The notes under the pieces: model-generated
The model's input: only the letters and a program-made list of their open reading frames with translations
Databases searched by the model: none
Told to the model about the DNA's origin: nothing
Part shown: piece by piece, positions 25,947-34,848 of the stretch
How positions within the stretch are numbered: position 1 is the first letter of the stretch
How the letters are laid out: every line of letters begins with the position of its first letter
Source of the DNA: Nitrospirillum iridis
GTDB lineage: Bacteria; Pseudomonadota; Alphaproteobacteria; Azospirillales; Azospirillaceae
Reading direction: 5' to 3'
Assembly (NCBI RefSeq): GCF_014205765.1
Contig: NZ_JACIIZ010000004.1
Location: 248,001-312,000 of the forward strand
DNA length: 64,000 nucleotides
Position numbers and translations under genes: made by a program

Positions 25947-27212
25947 TTAATTTTTTGGGTCCAGCCAGGCGTGCAGGCTGGCAACCACGGCGGCGGTGGC
26001 GGCGACTTGATCGGGGTGTTCGCCCGCCAGCATCGTTTGACCAAGGCTGGCCATGGCGAACGCCTGATTGGTCAGGGCGTCGTGGTCATGAGGCGCGCCG
26101 GTCTTGGCGGTCAGGTAACGATTGACGTTTTCGCCCCGGCGGCGGCGCATGGCGGCGGCGCATGCCACCAGTTCCGGCGCGCGTGTCGCCGCCAGGGCGA
26201 TGGCGAAGGTGCCTCTGGCGATCGGTGCCGGGCTGTACGCGTCATCGCCGGGCACGACCGTGGACGAAGCGGACGGCAGTGAGTCCAGCTGCCGCCACAT
26301 CTGGCGGATGATCCCTTCAAGGCCGGCCTTCAGCAGGTCCTCCTGCCGGCGAAAATGATAGGCCAGGGTGGAGACGGGGACGTCCGCCGCCTTGGCCACG
26401 GCGCGATGGGTCACAGCCTCCGCCCCCCGCCGGACGATCAGGATGGCCGCGTGGGCCATGGCCTTGATCTCCAACGGGTTGTGGAACAGTTGGGCCCGGT
26501 CCAGGGCCACGGTGTCGGGCAACTGCGCCGACTCGTCATAGAAGACCTGGAACAGGCGCAGGTCGGCCGCCCTCTCCGCCACCGGCGCACGGGGGCCGCA
26601 CAGTCGCCGGAGTGTCAGCTTGCGCAGCCAGGCATAGGGGGAGTGTGATCCCAGGGCCAAGGAGAAGGCGGTTTCATCAATGCTATAGGCGTGCAGCAAG
26701 GCGGCCAGATTGACGGTGGGCGGCGCCCTATGCGGCGCGGCGGCGGCACATAGTTGGCGCCAAAAGGCCTGCCGTGTTTCCAGCCACGGCCCCAGCGCCG
26801 CGCGGACCGTGTCATCCCAGGCGCTGGCCTGGACCAGTTCGCAGAAGAACAGCGTCCGGGTGGGGTGATCCCGCGTCAGCCCGTCGACAACCGCCTCCGC
26901 GATATCGGCCAAGGCGGTGCCGCTCAGGCCGGCCACCCCCTCAATCCTCCGCGTCCAGGCGTGCCAGAACATCCGCTCCTGCCGATGCGCCGCGTCGATC
27001 AACTGGGTGATCAGGTGTTCCTTCTTGCCGAACCGGTAGGTGAGCGACGACAGGCTGACACCAGCCGCCGCCGCCAGCCGCCGCAGGCTCAACGCGCCCA
27101 CCCCCTCCTGCGCGACCAGGGTCAGGCTAGGAAGCAGCATGTCCGTACAACTGTTCTGTTCTGGTTCAGTCATGGGGTCCGGAGAAGGTTCTCGGTCGCC
27201 AGGGGACGACAT
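25947..27212 (-). CDS. Transcriptional regulator with two TetR units in one chain
   Basis: About 421 residues, twice the usual TetR length. The first helix-turn-helix is at about residues 30-75 (GVGALSLRRLAAAAGVSLSS, then YRFGKKEHLI). The second is at about residues 235-280 (AVTHRAVAKAADVPVSTLAY, then HFRRQEDLL). Each is followed by an alpha-helical ligand-binding region. TetR proteins normally act as dimers of single units, so this may be a covalent pseudo-dimer. Start uncertain: ATG 27212 (GTG 27215 adjoins) or ATG 27173. Divergent from the TonB receptor at 27477; probable repressor of both sides. Confidence 0.85.
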   Translation of the reverse strand: MSSPGDREPSPDPMTEPEQNSCTDMLLPSLTLVAQEGVGALSLRRLAAAAGVSLSSLTYRFGKKEHLITQLIDAAHRQERMFWHAWTRRIEGVAGLSGTALADIAEAVVDGLTRDHPTRTLFFCELVQASAWDDTVRAALGPWLETRQAFWRQLCAAAAPHRAPPTVNLAALLHAYSIDETAFSLALGSHSPYAWLRKLTLRRLCGPRAPVAERAADLRLFQVFYDESAQLPDTVALDRAQLFHNPLEIKAMAHAAILIVRRGAEAVTHRAVAKAADVPVSTLAYHFRRQEDLLKAGLEGIIRQMWRQLDSLPSASSTVVPGDDAYSPAPIARGTFAIALAATRAPELVACAAAMRRRRGENVNRYLTAKTGAPHDHDALTNQAFAMASLGQTMLAGEHPDQVAATAAVVASLHAWLDPKN

Positions 27213-27476
27213 CACTATACGCGTCCAGTGGTCGCGTCGTTCAGGAAAATACCCAATTTTAAGGCGAAAATCCAGTAACGACTGTTAGCATCTGGCTCAA
27301 ATTCCCGGCGGCGAGCGGATCTTCGCTGGTGCTGCCAAGCTCTGCACTCAGGCGTGAAATCCGTACATGTGTCACAATCTCTTCACTCGGCGCTTCTGGG
27401 GACGTGGGTTAAAAGCCGCGGGACCATGCACGGCACCGCCCCGCCGTCGCCCCTTTCGAGCCCCGGGAAAACATCA
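27213..27476. promoter_or_regulatory. Divergent control region between the tandem TetR gene and the TonB receptor
   Basis: The 264 bases hold no gene. An AT-rich stretch at about 27245-27290 (AAATACCCAATTTTAAGG) is the most likely promoter area for both directions. I could not find a convincing palindromic operator by eye, although one is expected for a TetR-family repressor. Confidence 0.45.
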
Positions 27477-29732
27477 ATGTGGAAGAATCGGATCACCGCC
27501 CTGATGGGCGCCACCATGCTGGCCACGTCTGGCGTCAGCGCCGCCGCGATAGCGGCCGAGGGCTCCCAGTCCCAGGTGCTGGATGAGATCGTGGTGACGG
27601 CGCAGCGCCGTGAGGAAAGCCTGCAGGAAGTTCCCATCTCCATCACGTCCCTCAGCGGCAAGGCCCTTGAGGAATCAGGCTACCAGTCGGTGACGGACCT
27701 GCAATACATGGTCCCGGGCCTGCAGTACGATCCCACCCAGGGCGCCGCCTTCCAGATTCGCGGCGTGGGCAGCGAGTCCTTCGATTTCTCCAACGAGAAG
27801 TCGGTCAGCATTGTGGTTGACGACGTGGTGATGGACGGTCAGCGCGACAATGGCATGACCGGGCTGGACGATATCAAGCGCGTCGACGTACTGATGGGCC
27901 CCCAGGGCACCCTGTTCGGCAAGAACGCCACCTCCGGCGTCATCGCCATCACCACCAACGATCCGGAACTGGGCCGCTTCTCCGGCAAGGTCAGCGCCAG
28001 CTATGGCGAGAACAACGACAAGATCGACAGCGCGCGGGTGAACGTACCGCTGGGTGACAAGGCCGCGCTGCGGTTGTCGACCTTCTACCAGGGCCAGGAC
28101 GGCCATGGCGAATACAAGGTCCTGCACCAGTCGCTGGGGTCTTTTGAAGACTACGGCACCCGCGCCAAGCTGCTGGTCCAGCCGACGGACACCCTGGAAA
28201 TCCTGGCCGCCGGCGACTACGCCCACCATTGGGACAGCACCATCCGCACCGCGGTGTCGGGTGCGCCGGCCACGGTCACGGCCCACGAGATCGCCCTGGG
28301 CGTCACCCCGGGGCCGGAGAATGTCGACAGCGCCGACGGCTCCAAGGGCCAGATCACGACGGATGAATACGGCGGGTCGGTGCGCGTGAAAGCCGACATC
28401 GGCAGCGATACCCTGACCGCCATCACCGCCCTGCGCTATACGACCTATAACAACGACACGCCGGCCGATTTGCTGCCGGGCAACATCTACGCCTACATCC
28501 CCTACAACCAGGGGCGCCTGGACACGACGAAGTTCAGCGAGGAAATCCGCTGGGCCTCGCCCACCGGGCAGTTCCTGGAATATCTCGGCGGTGTCTTCTT
28601 CAACGTCCTGACCGCCGACCAGACCCAGTTGCAGCTTTATACGGCGGGCCAGCCCCTGGTGAACGCCGCTGGCCAAAAGCTGACCAGCTTCTACAGCACG
28701 ACCTCGCCCTACGGCAGCGGCAACGAGGCGCGTTTCAAGTCGCGCAACCGCACGGCCGCCGCTTTCGGCCAGGTCAAGCTGAACCTGACCGACAAGGCCA
28801 GCATCGCCTTTGGTGGACGCTTCAGCGACGACCGTAATTCACAGGGCCTGACCTTCCCCACCGCCGACGTCGACGCCATCACGGGGGTCAAGACCACGGT
28901 CATCGGTACCAGCAAGGTCCCCTACCTGACCCACGGATCGGTCTCGGGCCAGGACTTCTCCTACCGCATCTCGCCGCAGTACAAGTTCAACGACGACGTC
29001 ATGGTCTATGCCACCTATTCCACCGGCTACAAGCCGGGCGGCGTGGCTTTCGTCGGCAGCCTGTACGACCCTTACAAGGCGGAAACGGTCAAGAGCTACG
29101 AAGTCGGTGTGAAGTCGGAACTGTTCGACCGGCGCCTGCGCGTGAACTTCGATCTGTTCCAGGAGGACTTCACCGATTTCCAGGCCTCGATCCTGACCAA
29201 TGTCCCGGGCGCCGTGGTCCAGCAGGTGGTGATCGGCAACGCCGGTGGCCTGACCAGCAAGGGGGCGGAACTGAACGTCGCCTGGCGGGCCACCGACGCC
29301 CTGACGCTTAACGGATCGGTGACCTACACCGACGCCGCCTTCACCGATTACGTCTACAACACCACGACCGACTACACCGGGACCAAGCTGACCAACTCCC
29401 CGCGCTGGATGACCACGGTCAGCGCCAACTATGACCAGCCGATCGCGGAGGACATGACCTTCCACGGCACCGTCAGCTACAGCTACCGTTCCACCATGTT
29501 CACCGTGGTTGGCGAGCCGGCATATTCGCGCACGCCGGGGTATGGTCTGGTCAATCTGCGCGCCGGCGTCAGCCTGGACGACGATGCCCTGCAACTGGGC
29601 GTCTACGCCAAGAACCTGTTCAACACCTACTTCTCCACCGGCTGGCAGATGTACGGATCCTTGGGCCTGCTGCACTACACCTCGCTGGATGCGTACCGCA
29701 CCGTGGGTGTCTTCGCCCAATATTCCTTCTGA
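27477..29732 (+). CDS. TonB-dependent outer-membrane receptor
   Basis: About 751 residues. Signal peptide (about 1-29, MWKNRITALMGATMLATSG), TonB box region VLDEIVVTAQRREE right after it, plug domain (about 45-165, including YQSVTDLQYMVPGLQ and QIRGVGSE), then a long barrel ending in AQYSF, the terminal aromatic of outer-membrane barrels. The VVTAQRREESLQEVP form is that of the large family common in Sphingomonadales and Caulobacter-like bacteria. ATG 27477 begins the signal peptide. The PI-PLC gene follows 27 bases later and is probably co-transcribed. The ligand may be an inositol-containing compound; that is inference from the neighbour. Confidence 0.92.
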   Translation: MWKNRITALMGATMLATSGVSAAAIAAEGSQSQVLDEIVVTAQRREESLQEVPISITSLSGKALEESGYQSVTDLQYMVPGLQYDPTQGAAFQIRGVGSESFDFSNEKSVSIVVDDVVMDGQRDNGMTGLDDIKRVDVLMGPQGTLFGKNATSGVIAITTNDPELGRFSGKVSASYGENNDKIDSARVNVPLGDKAALRLSTFYQGQDGHGEYKVLHQSLGSFEDYGTRAKLLVQPTDTLEILAAGDYAHHWDSTIRTAVSGAPATVTAHEIALGVTPGPENVDSADGSKGQITTDEYGGSVRVKADIGSDTLTAITALRYTTYNNDTPADLLPGNIYAYIPYNQGRLDTTKFSEEIRWASPTGQFLEYLGGVFFNVLTADQTQLQLYTAGQPLVNAAGQKLTSFYSTTSPYGSGNEARFKSRNRTAAAFGQVKLNLTDKASIAFGGRFSDDRNSQGLTFPTADVDAITGVKTTVIGTSKVPYLTHGSVSGQDFSYRISPQYKFNDDVMVYATYSTGYKPGGVAFVGSLYDPYKAETVKSYEVGVKSELFDRRLRVNFDLFQEDFTDFQASILTNVPGAVVQQVVIGNAGGLTSKGAELNVAWRATDALTLNGSVTYTDAAFTDYVYNTTTDYTGTKLTNSPRWMTTVSANYDQPIAEDMTFHGTVSYSYRSTMFTVVGEPAYSRTPGYGLVNLRAGVSLDDDALQLGVYAKNLFNTYFSTGWQMYGSLGLLHYTSLDAYRTVGVFAQYSF

Positions 29733-29759
29733 TCCCGCCGAACGCACGGACACCCGGAA

Positions 29760-31001
29760 ATGAAGAACCGATTTGTCGTGGCCGCCCTGTCCGGGCTGGC
29801 AATGACCGTCGCCGCCCACGCCGGTGCGCAAACCACTTCGGCGGCGGGGGAGTATGCCAACGCTCCCGACAGCCTGAAGATCAACCAGCTGCAGGTCCTG
29901 GGCACCCATAACAGCTACGCCATGCCGGTCGACCCCCGGGTGCTGGCCCTGGCCGCACCAGGCTTTGAAAAGATGGTGGCCGCCCTGCGACAACTGCCGG
30001 CGGAGCGCCGCGCCCTGTTTGAGGAGGAGCATCCCAACCCGATAGGCATCCTTGAAGCCTTGAATTATGCGCACCCCGATCTGAAGACGCAGTTGGAGGA
30101 GGGGGTGCGCAGCCTGGAAATCGACGTCAATCCCGACCCCAAGGGCGGCACCTTCAGTGATCCCGTGGCCTATCGGATGCTGCGCGCCCAAGGCGTCACC
30201 GATCTGCTGCCCTTTGATGCCACCGGCCTGGACAAGCCGGGCTACAAGGTGCTGCACATTCCCGATGTGGATTTCCGCAGCCATTGCCCCACGCTGACGC
30301 TGTGCCTGCGGCAGATCCGCGATTGGTCGGATGCCCATCCGCGCCACGGGCCGCTGTTCATCATGCTGGAGGCCAAGGTGGACGACGCGTCGCCTCTGCC
30401 GAACGCGACGCGCACCGTGCCGTTCGACGCCAAGCTGTTCGATGATCTGGACACAGAGATTCTGTCCGTCCTGGGGCGTGAACGTCTGATCACCCCCGAT
30501 GACGTGCGGGGCCGTCATACCACCTTGAACCAGGCGGTGCGGGCGGGCGATTGGCCGACCCTGAAGGCCGCGCGGGGCAAGATCATGTTTTTCATGATCA
30601 CCGCGTCGGGCCCGGCCGGCACGCTGGCCTACCTGGACGGCCACCCGTCGCTGAAGGGGCGCGTCGCCTTCCTGCGGGCGGAGCCGGGGGAGGACCACGC
30701 GGCCGTGCTGCTGATGGACAACGCCCTGGTGCGCGCCGACGACATCCGTCGCTATGTGAAGGAGGGATACATCATCCGGTCGCGGTCGGACATCGAGACC
30801 TATGAGGCCAAGGTGAACGACATGGGGCGGGCGAAAGCCGCCTTCGCCAGCGGCGCGCAGATCGTTTCCACCGACTTCGAACATCCCGGCAACGCCTATG
30901 GTACCGATTATGTGGTCCGCCTGCCGGACGGGGGGCCGGTCCGCTGCAATCCCGTGCTGGCGCCCAATTGCAAGCCGACGCCGACCGCCCCGCCGAGGTG
31001 A
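29760..31001 (+). CDS. PI-PLC-like phosphodiesterase, secreted
   Basis: 413 residues. Signal peptide (about 1-24, ending HAGA). The catalytic X-domain motifs of the PLC-like phosphodiesterase fold are visible: LGTHNSYAM (first histidine) and GVRSLEIDVNPD, followed by a second His in VLHIPDVDF. The family is bacterial phosphatidylinositol phospholipase C of the calcium-dependent type (PI-PLC-C1). It should cleave phosphodiester bonds in inositol lipids or related compounds at the cell surface or in the periplasm. It lies directly behind the TonB receptor gene. The C terminus has a Cys pair in RCNPVLAPNCKP. Substrate unproven. Confidence 0.84.
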   Translation: MKNRFVVAALSGLAMTVAAHAGAQTTSAAGEYANAPDSLKINQLQVLGTHNSYAMPVDPRVLALAAPGFEKMVAALRQLPAERRALFEEEHPNPIGILEALNYAHPDLKTQLEEGVRSLEIDVNPDPKGGTFSDPVAYRMLRAQGVTDLLPFDATGLDKPGYKVLHIPDVDFRSHCPTLTLCLRQIRDWSDAHPRHGPLFIMLEAKVDDASPLPNATRTVPFDAKLFDDLDTEILSVLGRERLITPDDVRGRHTTLNQAVRAGDWPTLKAARGKIMFFMITASGPAGTLAYLDGHPSLKGRVAFLRAEPGEDHAAVLLMDNALVRADDIRRYVKEGYIIRSRSDIETYEAKVNDMGRAKAAFASGAQIVSTDFEHPGNAYGTDYVVRLPDGGPVRCNPVLAPNCKPTPTAPPR

Positions 31002-31255
31002 TCGGCACTACAGCCAATATTTCCATAACGTATATTATCGGCTCTTTATGAGTTTCAACCAGATTGAAGTGTCAGGGCACAGGGCACTGCGCGAGGTGGA
31101 AGTGTCAGTGCCGGGGCGGGTGATGATTTGCGGATCCCCGCACGTCATCGCAGACCTGATCACCGGTCGCCGCCCGGCGATAGAGACTGCGGAGCCGGCG
31201 ATCAACCGCTATTAATTGCCCGCTTCAAGCCCTTAAATTGAAGGAAGGACTGACC
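31002..31255. other. Intergenic region before ridA
   Basis: No gene accepted. A short frame beginning ATG 31049 (55 residues) has no domain or ribosome site and ends before ridA. AT-rich at 31010-31050 (ATATTTCCATAACGTATATTATC), a plausible promoter for ridA. Confidence 0.35.
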
Positions 31256-31603
31256 ATGACCATCACCCGCATCGATCAAGGCCCGCGCATGAGCCAGGCC
31301 GTGATCCACGGCGACACCGTCTATCTCGCTGGCCAAGTCGGCAATCCCGGCGACAGTGTGACGGAACAGACCAAGACCGTCCTCGCCAGCATCGAATCCC
31401 TGCTGGCGCGGGCCGGCAGCAGCAAGAACCACCTGCTCGCCGCCACCATCTGGTTGGCGGACATGGCCGATTTCGCCGAGATGAACGCCGTGTGGGACGC
31501 CTGGATCGCCGGCGTGCCGGCCCCGACCCGCGCCACCGGTGAGGCCAAGTTGGCCGCCGCCGGTTACAAGGTCGAGATCATCATCACCGCCGCCAAGGCC
31601 TGA
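31256..31603 (+). CDS. ridA: RidA-family enamine/imine deaminase
   Basis: 115 residues, the standard length. Rid fold with VYLAGQVGNPGDSVTEQTK, LLAATIWLADM and the conserved Arg in PAPTRATGEAKLA that contacts the carboxylate of 2-aminoacrylate-type substrates. It hydrolyses reactive enamines or imines made by PLP enzymes. ATG 31256 has AAGGAAGGA upstream; an in-frame ATG at 31238 is less likely. It is convergent with the bicupin gene. No metabolic partner is adjacent, so it may have a general housekeeping role. Confidence 0.88.
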   Translation: MTITRIDQGPRMSQAVIHGDTVYLAGQVGNPGDSVTEQTKTVLASIESLLARAGSSKNHLLAATIWLADMADFAEMNAVWDAWIAGVPAPTRATGEAKLAAAGYKVEIIITAAKA

Positions 31604-31612
31604 CGGTCCGGT

Positions 31613-31642
31613 GAGGCGCCGCCGCTTGGACGGTGGCGCCTC
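31613..31642. terminator. Bidirectional hairpin between ridA and the bicupin gene
   Basis: GAGGCGCCGCCG pairs with CGGTGGCGCCTC across a six-base loop, with one G-T pair, giving a 12-bp stem. It stands between two convergent stops, so it can terminate both. There is no clear T run on either side. Confidence 0.6.
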
Positions 31643-31678
31643 CCATGGACAGCGGGAAAATCAGCGACCAATCCGTCC

Positions 31679-32932
31679 CTACGCCGGAAGCACGTCCCAG
31701 CGGGCCTTGTTGAACTGTCGGATCAGGTTGGGGTCCATGTTGGTGTGCTGGGCCACCAATTCCGGTGGGGTGCAGGCCAGCCATTGCGCCAGCGAGACCT
31801 CCTGGAAGCGGTCGGCCTTGAAGATTTCCAGGAACACCAGATCGTCGGTGCCGGTGTTCTGGACATAGTGGCCGAAGCTCTTCTTGACGTAACCGAGATC
31901 CCCGGGGCGGAAGTCGGCGGTCTGCGCCCGGGGGCCGGTGCTGAACACCGTCATACGTCCCTGCCCCTTCAGGTAGTACTGCCATTCATCGGCGTTGGGG
32001 TGCCAGTGCAACTCCCGCAGTCCGCCGGGCTTGATCGTCACCAAGGCGGCGGCGATGGTCTTGCTGACCGGGAAGTTGCGGGTGTCGACCACTTTGACCG
32101 AGCCGCCGCGCGTCACCCGCGTGGGCTTCATGGTGCCCATGGAGAAGGTGAACTCGAACTCCGGCTCACCCAGTGGCGACTTCACGGCCTTCTGCACCTC
32201 CTCCAGCGGCGGGATCGGGTCCTTGGCCTGGTAGATCCACAGGTCATCCACGGGAATGTTCCGAAAGGCGCTTTGCGGCAAGCCGAAATTATCGGCCAGC
32301 ACTTCCGGCGGGGTGTGGGCCATCCATTCCGTCAACAGCAGCGTGTTGAATTCCGACGCCCGGCCATTGTCGAACACCAGGGTGAATTCCGCGCCGCTGG
32401 TGCCGATGCCCTGCAATGAATGCGGCAGGCCGGGGGGGAAGTACCACAGGTCCCCTTCCCTCACGTCGCGCACGGCGGGGCGGCCGTCGGCGTCGATGAC
32501 GGTGATGCGGCATTTGCCGTCCGTCATCACCGCCCATTCCGCCTGCTGGTGCCAATGCAGTTCGCGCACGCCCCCGGGCCCGAGCCGCATGTTCACGCCC
32601 GACACCGCCTCGGAAATGGCGAAATCGGCCTGCGTCACCTCCCGCGCCCAGCCGCCGTCCTGGATGCGCTTGTGCGCGTTGTTGAAGGAGGCCCAGAACA
32701 GGTCCATGCCGGCCACGTCGGTGGCGGGCGGGTCCTGGAAGGACGGGAACTGGTTGGCCAGCGCCGAATTTTGCGGCCCCGGTTCCTGCCCCGCGATGGG
32801 GTTGCTGAGGTTGACGCGGCCCTGGGCCGGGCGGTCGGGGTTGCCGAAGGTGGCGGCACTGGCGGAGCCGGCGGCGGCGGCCGCCGCGACGGCGCAGGCC
32901 GCGATGATGTTGCGCCTGGTAAAGTCTGTCAT
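31679..32932 (-). CDS. Tat-exported bicupin, oxalate-decarboxylase type
   Basis: About 417 residues. A twin-arginine signal (FTRRNIIAACAVAAAAA) begins the protein; the ATG at 32932 has GAGG upstream. Two cupin domains follow, each with the metal motif: RELHWHQQAEW with later PHSLQ (first), and RELHWHPNADEW with later GHYVQN (second). This is the double manganese site pattern of oxalate decarboxylase/oxidase. Expected to act on oxalate or a related small acid in the periplasm. A LysR-type gene starts 220 bases away in the opposite direction and probably controls it. Confidence 0.85.
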   Translation of the reverse strand: MTDFTRRNIIAACAVAAAAAAGSASAATFGNPDRPAQGRVNLSNPIAGQEPGPQNSALANQFPSFQDPPATDVAGMDLFWASFNNAHKRIQDGGWAREVTQADFAISEAVSGVNMRLGPGGVRELHWHQQAEWAVMTDGKCRITVIDADGRPAVRDVREGDLWYFPPGLPHSLQGIGTSGAEFTLVFDNGRASEFNTLLLTEWMAHTPPEVLADNFGLPQSAFRNIPVDDLWIYQAKDPIPPLEEVQKAVKSPLGEPEFEFTFSMGTMKPTRVTRGGSVKVVDTRNFPVSKTIAAALVTIKPGGLRELHWHPNADEWQYYLKGQGRMTVFSTGPRAQTADFRPGDLGYVKKSFGHYVQNTGTDDLVFLEIFKADRFQEVSLAQWLACTPPELVAQHTNMDPNLIRQFNKARWDVLPA

Positions 32933-33119
32933 GACAGGAACCTCGGGCAAGGCACGGCGGGTCCCGTTCATACACCCCTCCATACCAATGTATGGTTTCG
33001 GGGTGGGCACGGGACTGCTGTGATCTTCTGGGACGATTTGTCGCCGGGTGGCCAGCCATCCGTTCCGATGACTTGATCCCGGCCCGCCAACTATGGCTTA
33101 AGTCGACGAACGATTTGCA

Positions 33120-33137
33120 GTAATAACAGTCATTACT
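33120..33137. promoter_or_regulatory. Candidate LysR binding site
   Basis: AATAACAGTCATTACTGAG includes CAGTCATTACTG, an imperfect inverted repeat with a T-N11-A-like core just before the LysR gene. It is the only such AT-rich element in the divergent region. Recognised by eye only. Confidence 0.35.
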
Positions 33138-33152
33138 GAGGGGAATGACCCC

Positions 33153-34016
33153 GTGTTCGATCTCCACCAGCTGCGCACCTTCCTGGCCGTGGCCGAGGCC
33201 CGCCATTTCACGGCGGCGGGCACGGCGCTGGGCATAAGCCAATCGACCGTCAGCCAGCACATCCGCCGGCTGGAGCAAGCCTGCGGCCGCCAGCTGTTCG
33301 AGAGGGACACGCATACCGTGGCGCTGACGGCCGACGGTGCCGTCCTGGCGGAATTGGCGCGCGACATCGTGGGCCTCAGCCAGCGGGCGGCGGACTATTT
33401 CGCCGACAGCGCGCCGCGCGGCCGGGTGCGGCTGGGCGTGTCGGACGACCTGACCCTCACCCGCCTGGCCGACCTGTTGCGCGACGTGGGCCGCGCCAAC
33501 CCGAATCTGGGGGTGGAACTGACGGTGGGCCTTACCAGCGCCCTGTACCAGAAGCTGGATTCCGGCCGCCTGGACCTGGTGTTCGCCAAGCGCCAGCCGG
33601 GCGATGACCGGGGCGTCCTGATCCATCGCGAACGCCTGGCCTGGCTGGCCCACCGGGAATTCACCCTGGGCACCGACGAGGCCGTGCCCCTGGTGCTTTA
33701 CCCCAACTCCAGCATCACCAGCACCCTGGCGCTGGAGGCCCTGAACGGCGTCCAGCGGCCCTGGTTCGTCGCCTGCTCCAGTGAGACGCTGGCGGGGTTG
33801 CGGGCGGGCACGCAGGCTGGACTGGGGGTGATGGCGCAGTCTCCCCTGCTCATGCGGGCGGCGGGGTCGGACCTGGTGGTGGTGGACGGGCGCGCGGCCC
33901 TGCCACCCCTGGCGGAGGTGGAGTTCGTCGTGCTGGGTCGCAGCCGCCGGCTGCAGGGCGCGCCCGGGGCCTTGGCCGACCTGATCATGGAAAAGGGTCC
34001 GGGCCTCTGGGCCTGA
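33153..34016 (+). CDS. LysR-family transcriptional regulator
   Basis: 287 residues. GTG start with GAGGGGA upstream. N-terminal winged helix FDLHQLRTFLAVAEARHFT and STVSQHIRRLEQACGRQLFER, then the two-lobed substrate-binding domain. Similar in feel to LrhA-type regulators. Divergent from the bicupin gene, the usual position for a LysR regulator and its target; the 32933-33152 gap has AATAACAGTCATTACTG near 33120-33136, a partly palindromic stretch that could be its binding site. Inducer unknown. Confidence 0.9.
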   Translation: MFDLHQLRTFLAVAEARHFTAAGTALGISQSTVSQHIRRLEQACGRQLFERDTHTVALTADGAVLAELARDIVGLSQRAADYFADSAPRGRVRLGVSDDLTLTRLADLLRDVGRANPNLGVELTVGLTSALYQKLDSGRLDLVFAKRQPGDDRGVLIHRERLAWLAHREFTLGTDEAVPLVLYPNSSITSTLALEALNGVQRPWFVACSSETLAGLRAGTQAGLGVMAQSPLLMRAAGSDLVVVDGRAALPPLAEVEFVVLGRSRRLQGAPGALADLIMEKGPGLWA

Positions 34017-34047
34017 GACACAAAACCAGAAACCCTGGGCGGAAAAC

Positions 34048-34716
34048 TCAAGACTGGGCGACCACCCGCAGGCGGCCGTCGCCGTCCACCACCGGCATCA
34101 GACGTTCATAATTGGGCACCAGGGGATGGTGGGTCTCCATCGGCTGGTGGTGGGTGGCGGAGATCACCGCGATGGCGGCGCCCGCCGCGTCCCCGGCCGC
34201 GATTCCGGCGGGCGCATCCTCCCACACCAGGCAGTCCGTCGCCGCCACCTCCAGCCGGCGGGCGGCCAGCAGGAAGGGATCGGGTGCGGGCTTGCCGCGT
34301 CTGACGTCATCGGCGGTGATCATCATTGGCGGCGGCGTCAGGCCCGCGGCCGCCAACCGCACCAGGGCCAGCGCCCGGGGGGCCGAGGTCACGATGGCCC
34401 AGCGCTGTGGCGGCAGGGCCGCCAGGAAGGCTGACGCGCCAGGGATCGCGACCGTGCCGGCCACATCGTCGATCTCATCCCGGGTCAGTTGGGCGGCCTC
34501 CGCCTCCACGTCCGTGCCGGGTGCCGCCCAGCGGCGGATGGTCTCCACCGCGCGCACGCCGTGCATGGTCGCCAGAATGGCGGTCGGATCCTGGCCGTGG
34601 CGCACCGCCCAGCGTGTCCACGCGCGGTTGGCGGACGCGATGCTGTCGATCAGGGTGCCATCCATGTCGAACAGGAAGGCGGCGAAGGAGCGGTCGGGGT
34701 GGGGTATCGGGGGCAT
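34048..34716 (-). CDS. HAD-superfamily sugar phosphatase-like hydrolase
   Basis: About 222 residues. HAD motif I FLFDMDGTLIDSI with nucleophile and acid/base Asp, motif II IVTSAPR, motif III Lys in RRGKPAPDPFLLAA, motif IV EDAPAGIAAGDAAG. The cap region matches the beta-phosphoglucomutase/ glycerol-3-phosphatase and 2-deoxyglucose-6-phosphatase group. ATG 34716 starts the conserved region; a longer frame to 34791 has no support. Substrate unknown. It is convergent with LysR and is separated from the next gene by 132 bases. Confidence 0.87.
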   Translation of the reverse strand: MPPIPHPDRSFAAFLFDMDGTLIDSIASANRAWTRWAVRHGQDPTAILATMHGVRAVETIRRWAAPGTDVEAEAAQLTRDEIDDVAGTVAIPGASAFLAALPPQRWAIVTSAPRALALVRLAAAGLTPPPMMITADDVRRGKPAPDPFLLAARRLEVAATDCLVWEDAPAGIAAGDAAGAAIAVISATHHQPMETHHPLVPNYERLMPVVDGDGRLRVVAQS

Positions 34717-34848
34717 GCGGGATCCGGCGGGCGGGACAGGGGGCGCCATCCTGCGGTGGTGGCGGCCCCCTGTCGACGTCCGCGAACGCACGGCACCGAA
34801 GACGTGGACAGGGGCATGGTCCGGCGGGTGGGCCCGGATGGACCGAGG

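Noticed and set aside
28839-30884. Open frame of about 680 codons antisense to the TonB receptor and PI-PLC genes
   Set aside because: Crosses two good genes and their spacer and has no domain. Result of high GC at third positions.
31049-31215. Possible 55-codon gene before ridA
   Set aside because: No ribosome site, no domain, and no conservation that can be seen from the sequence.
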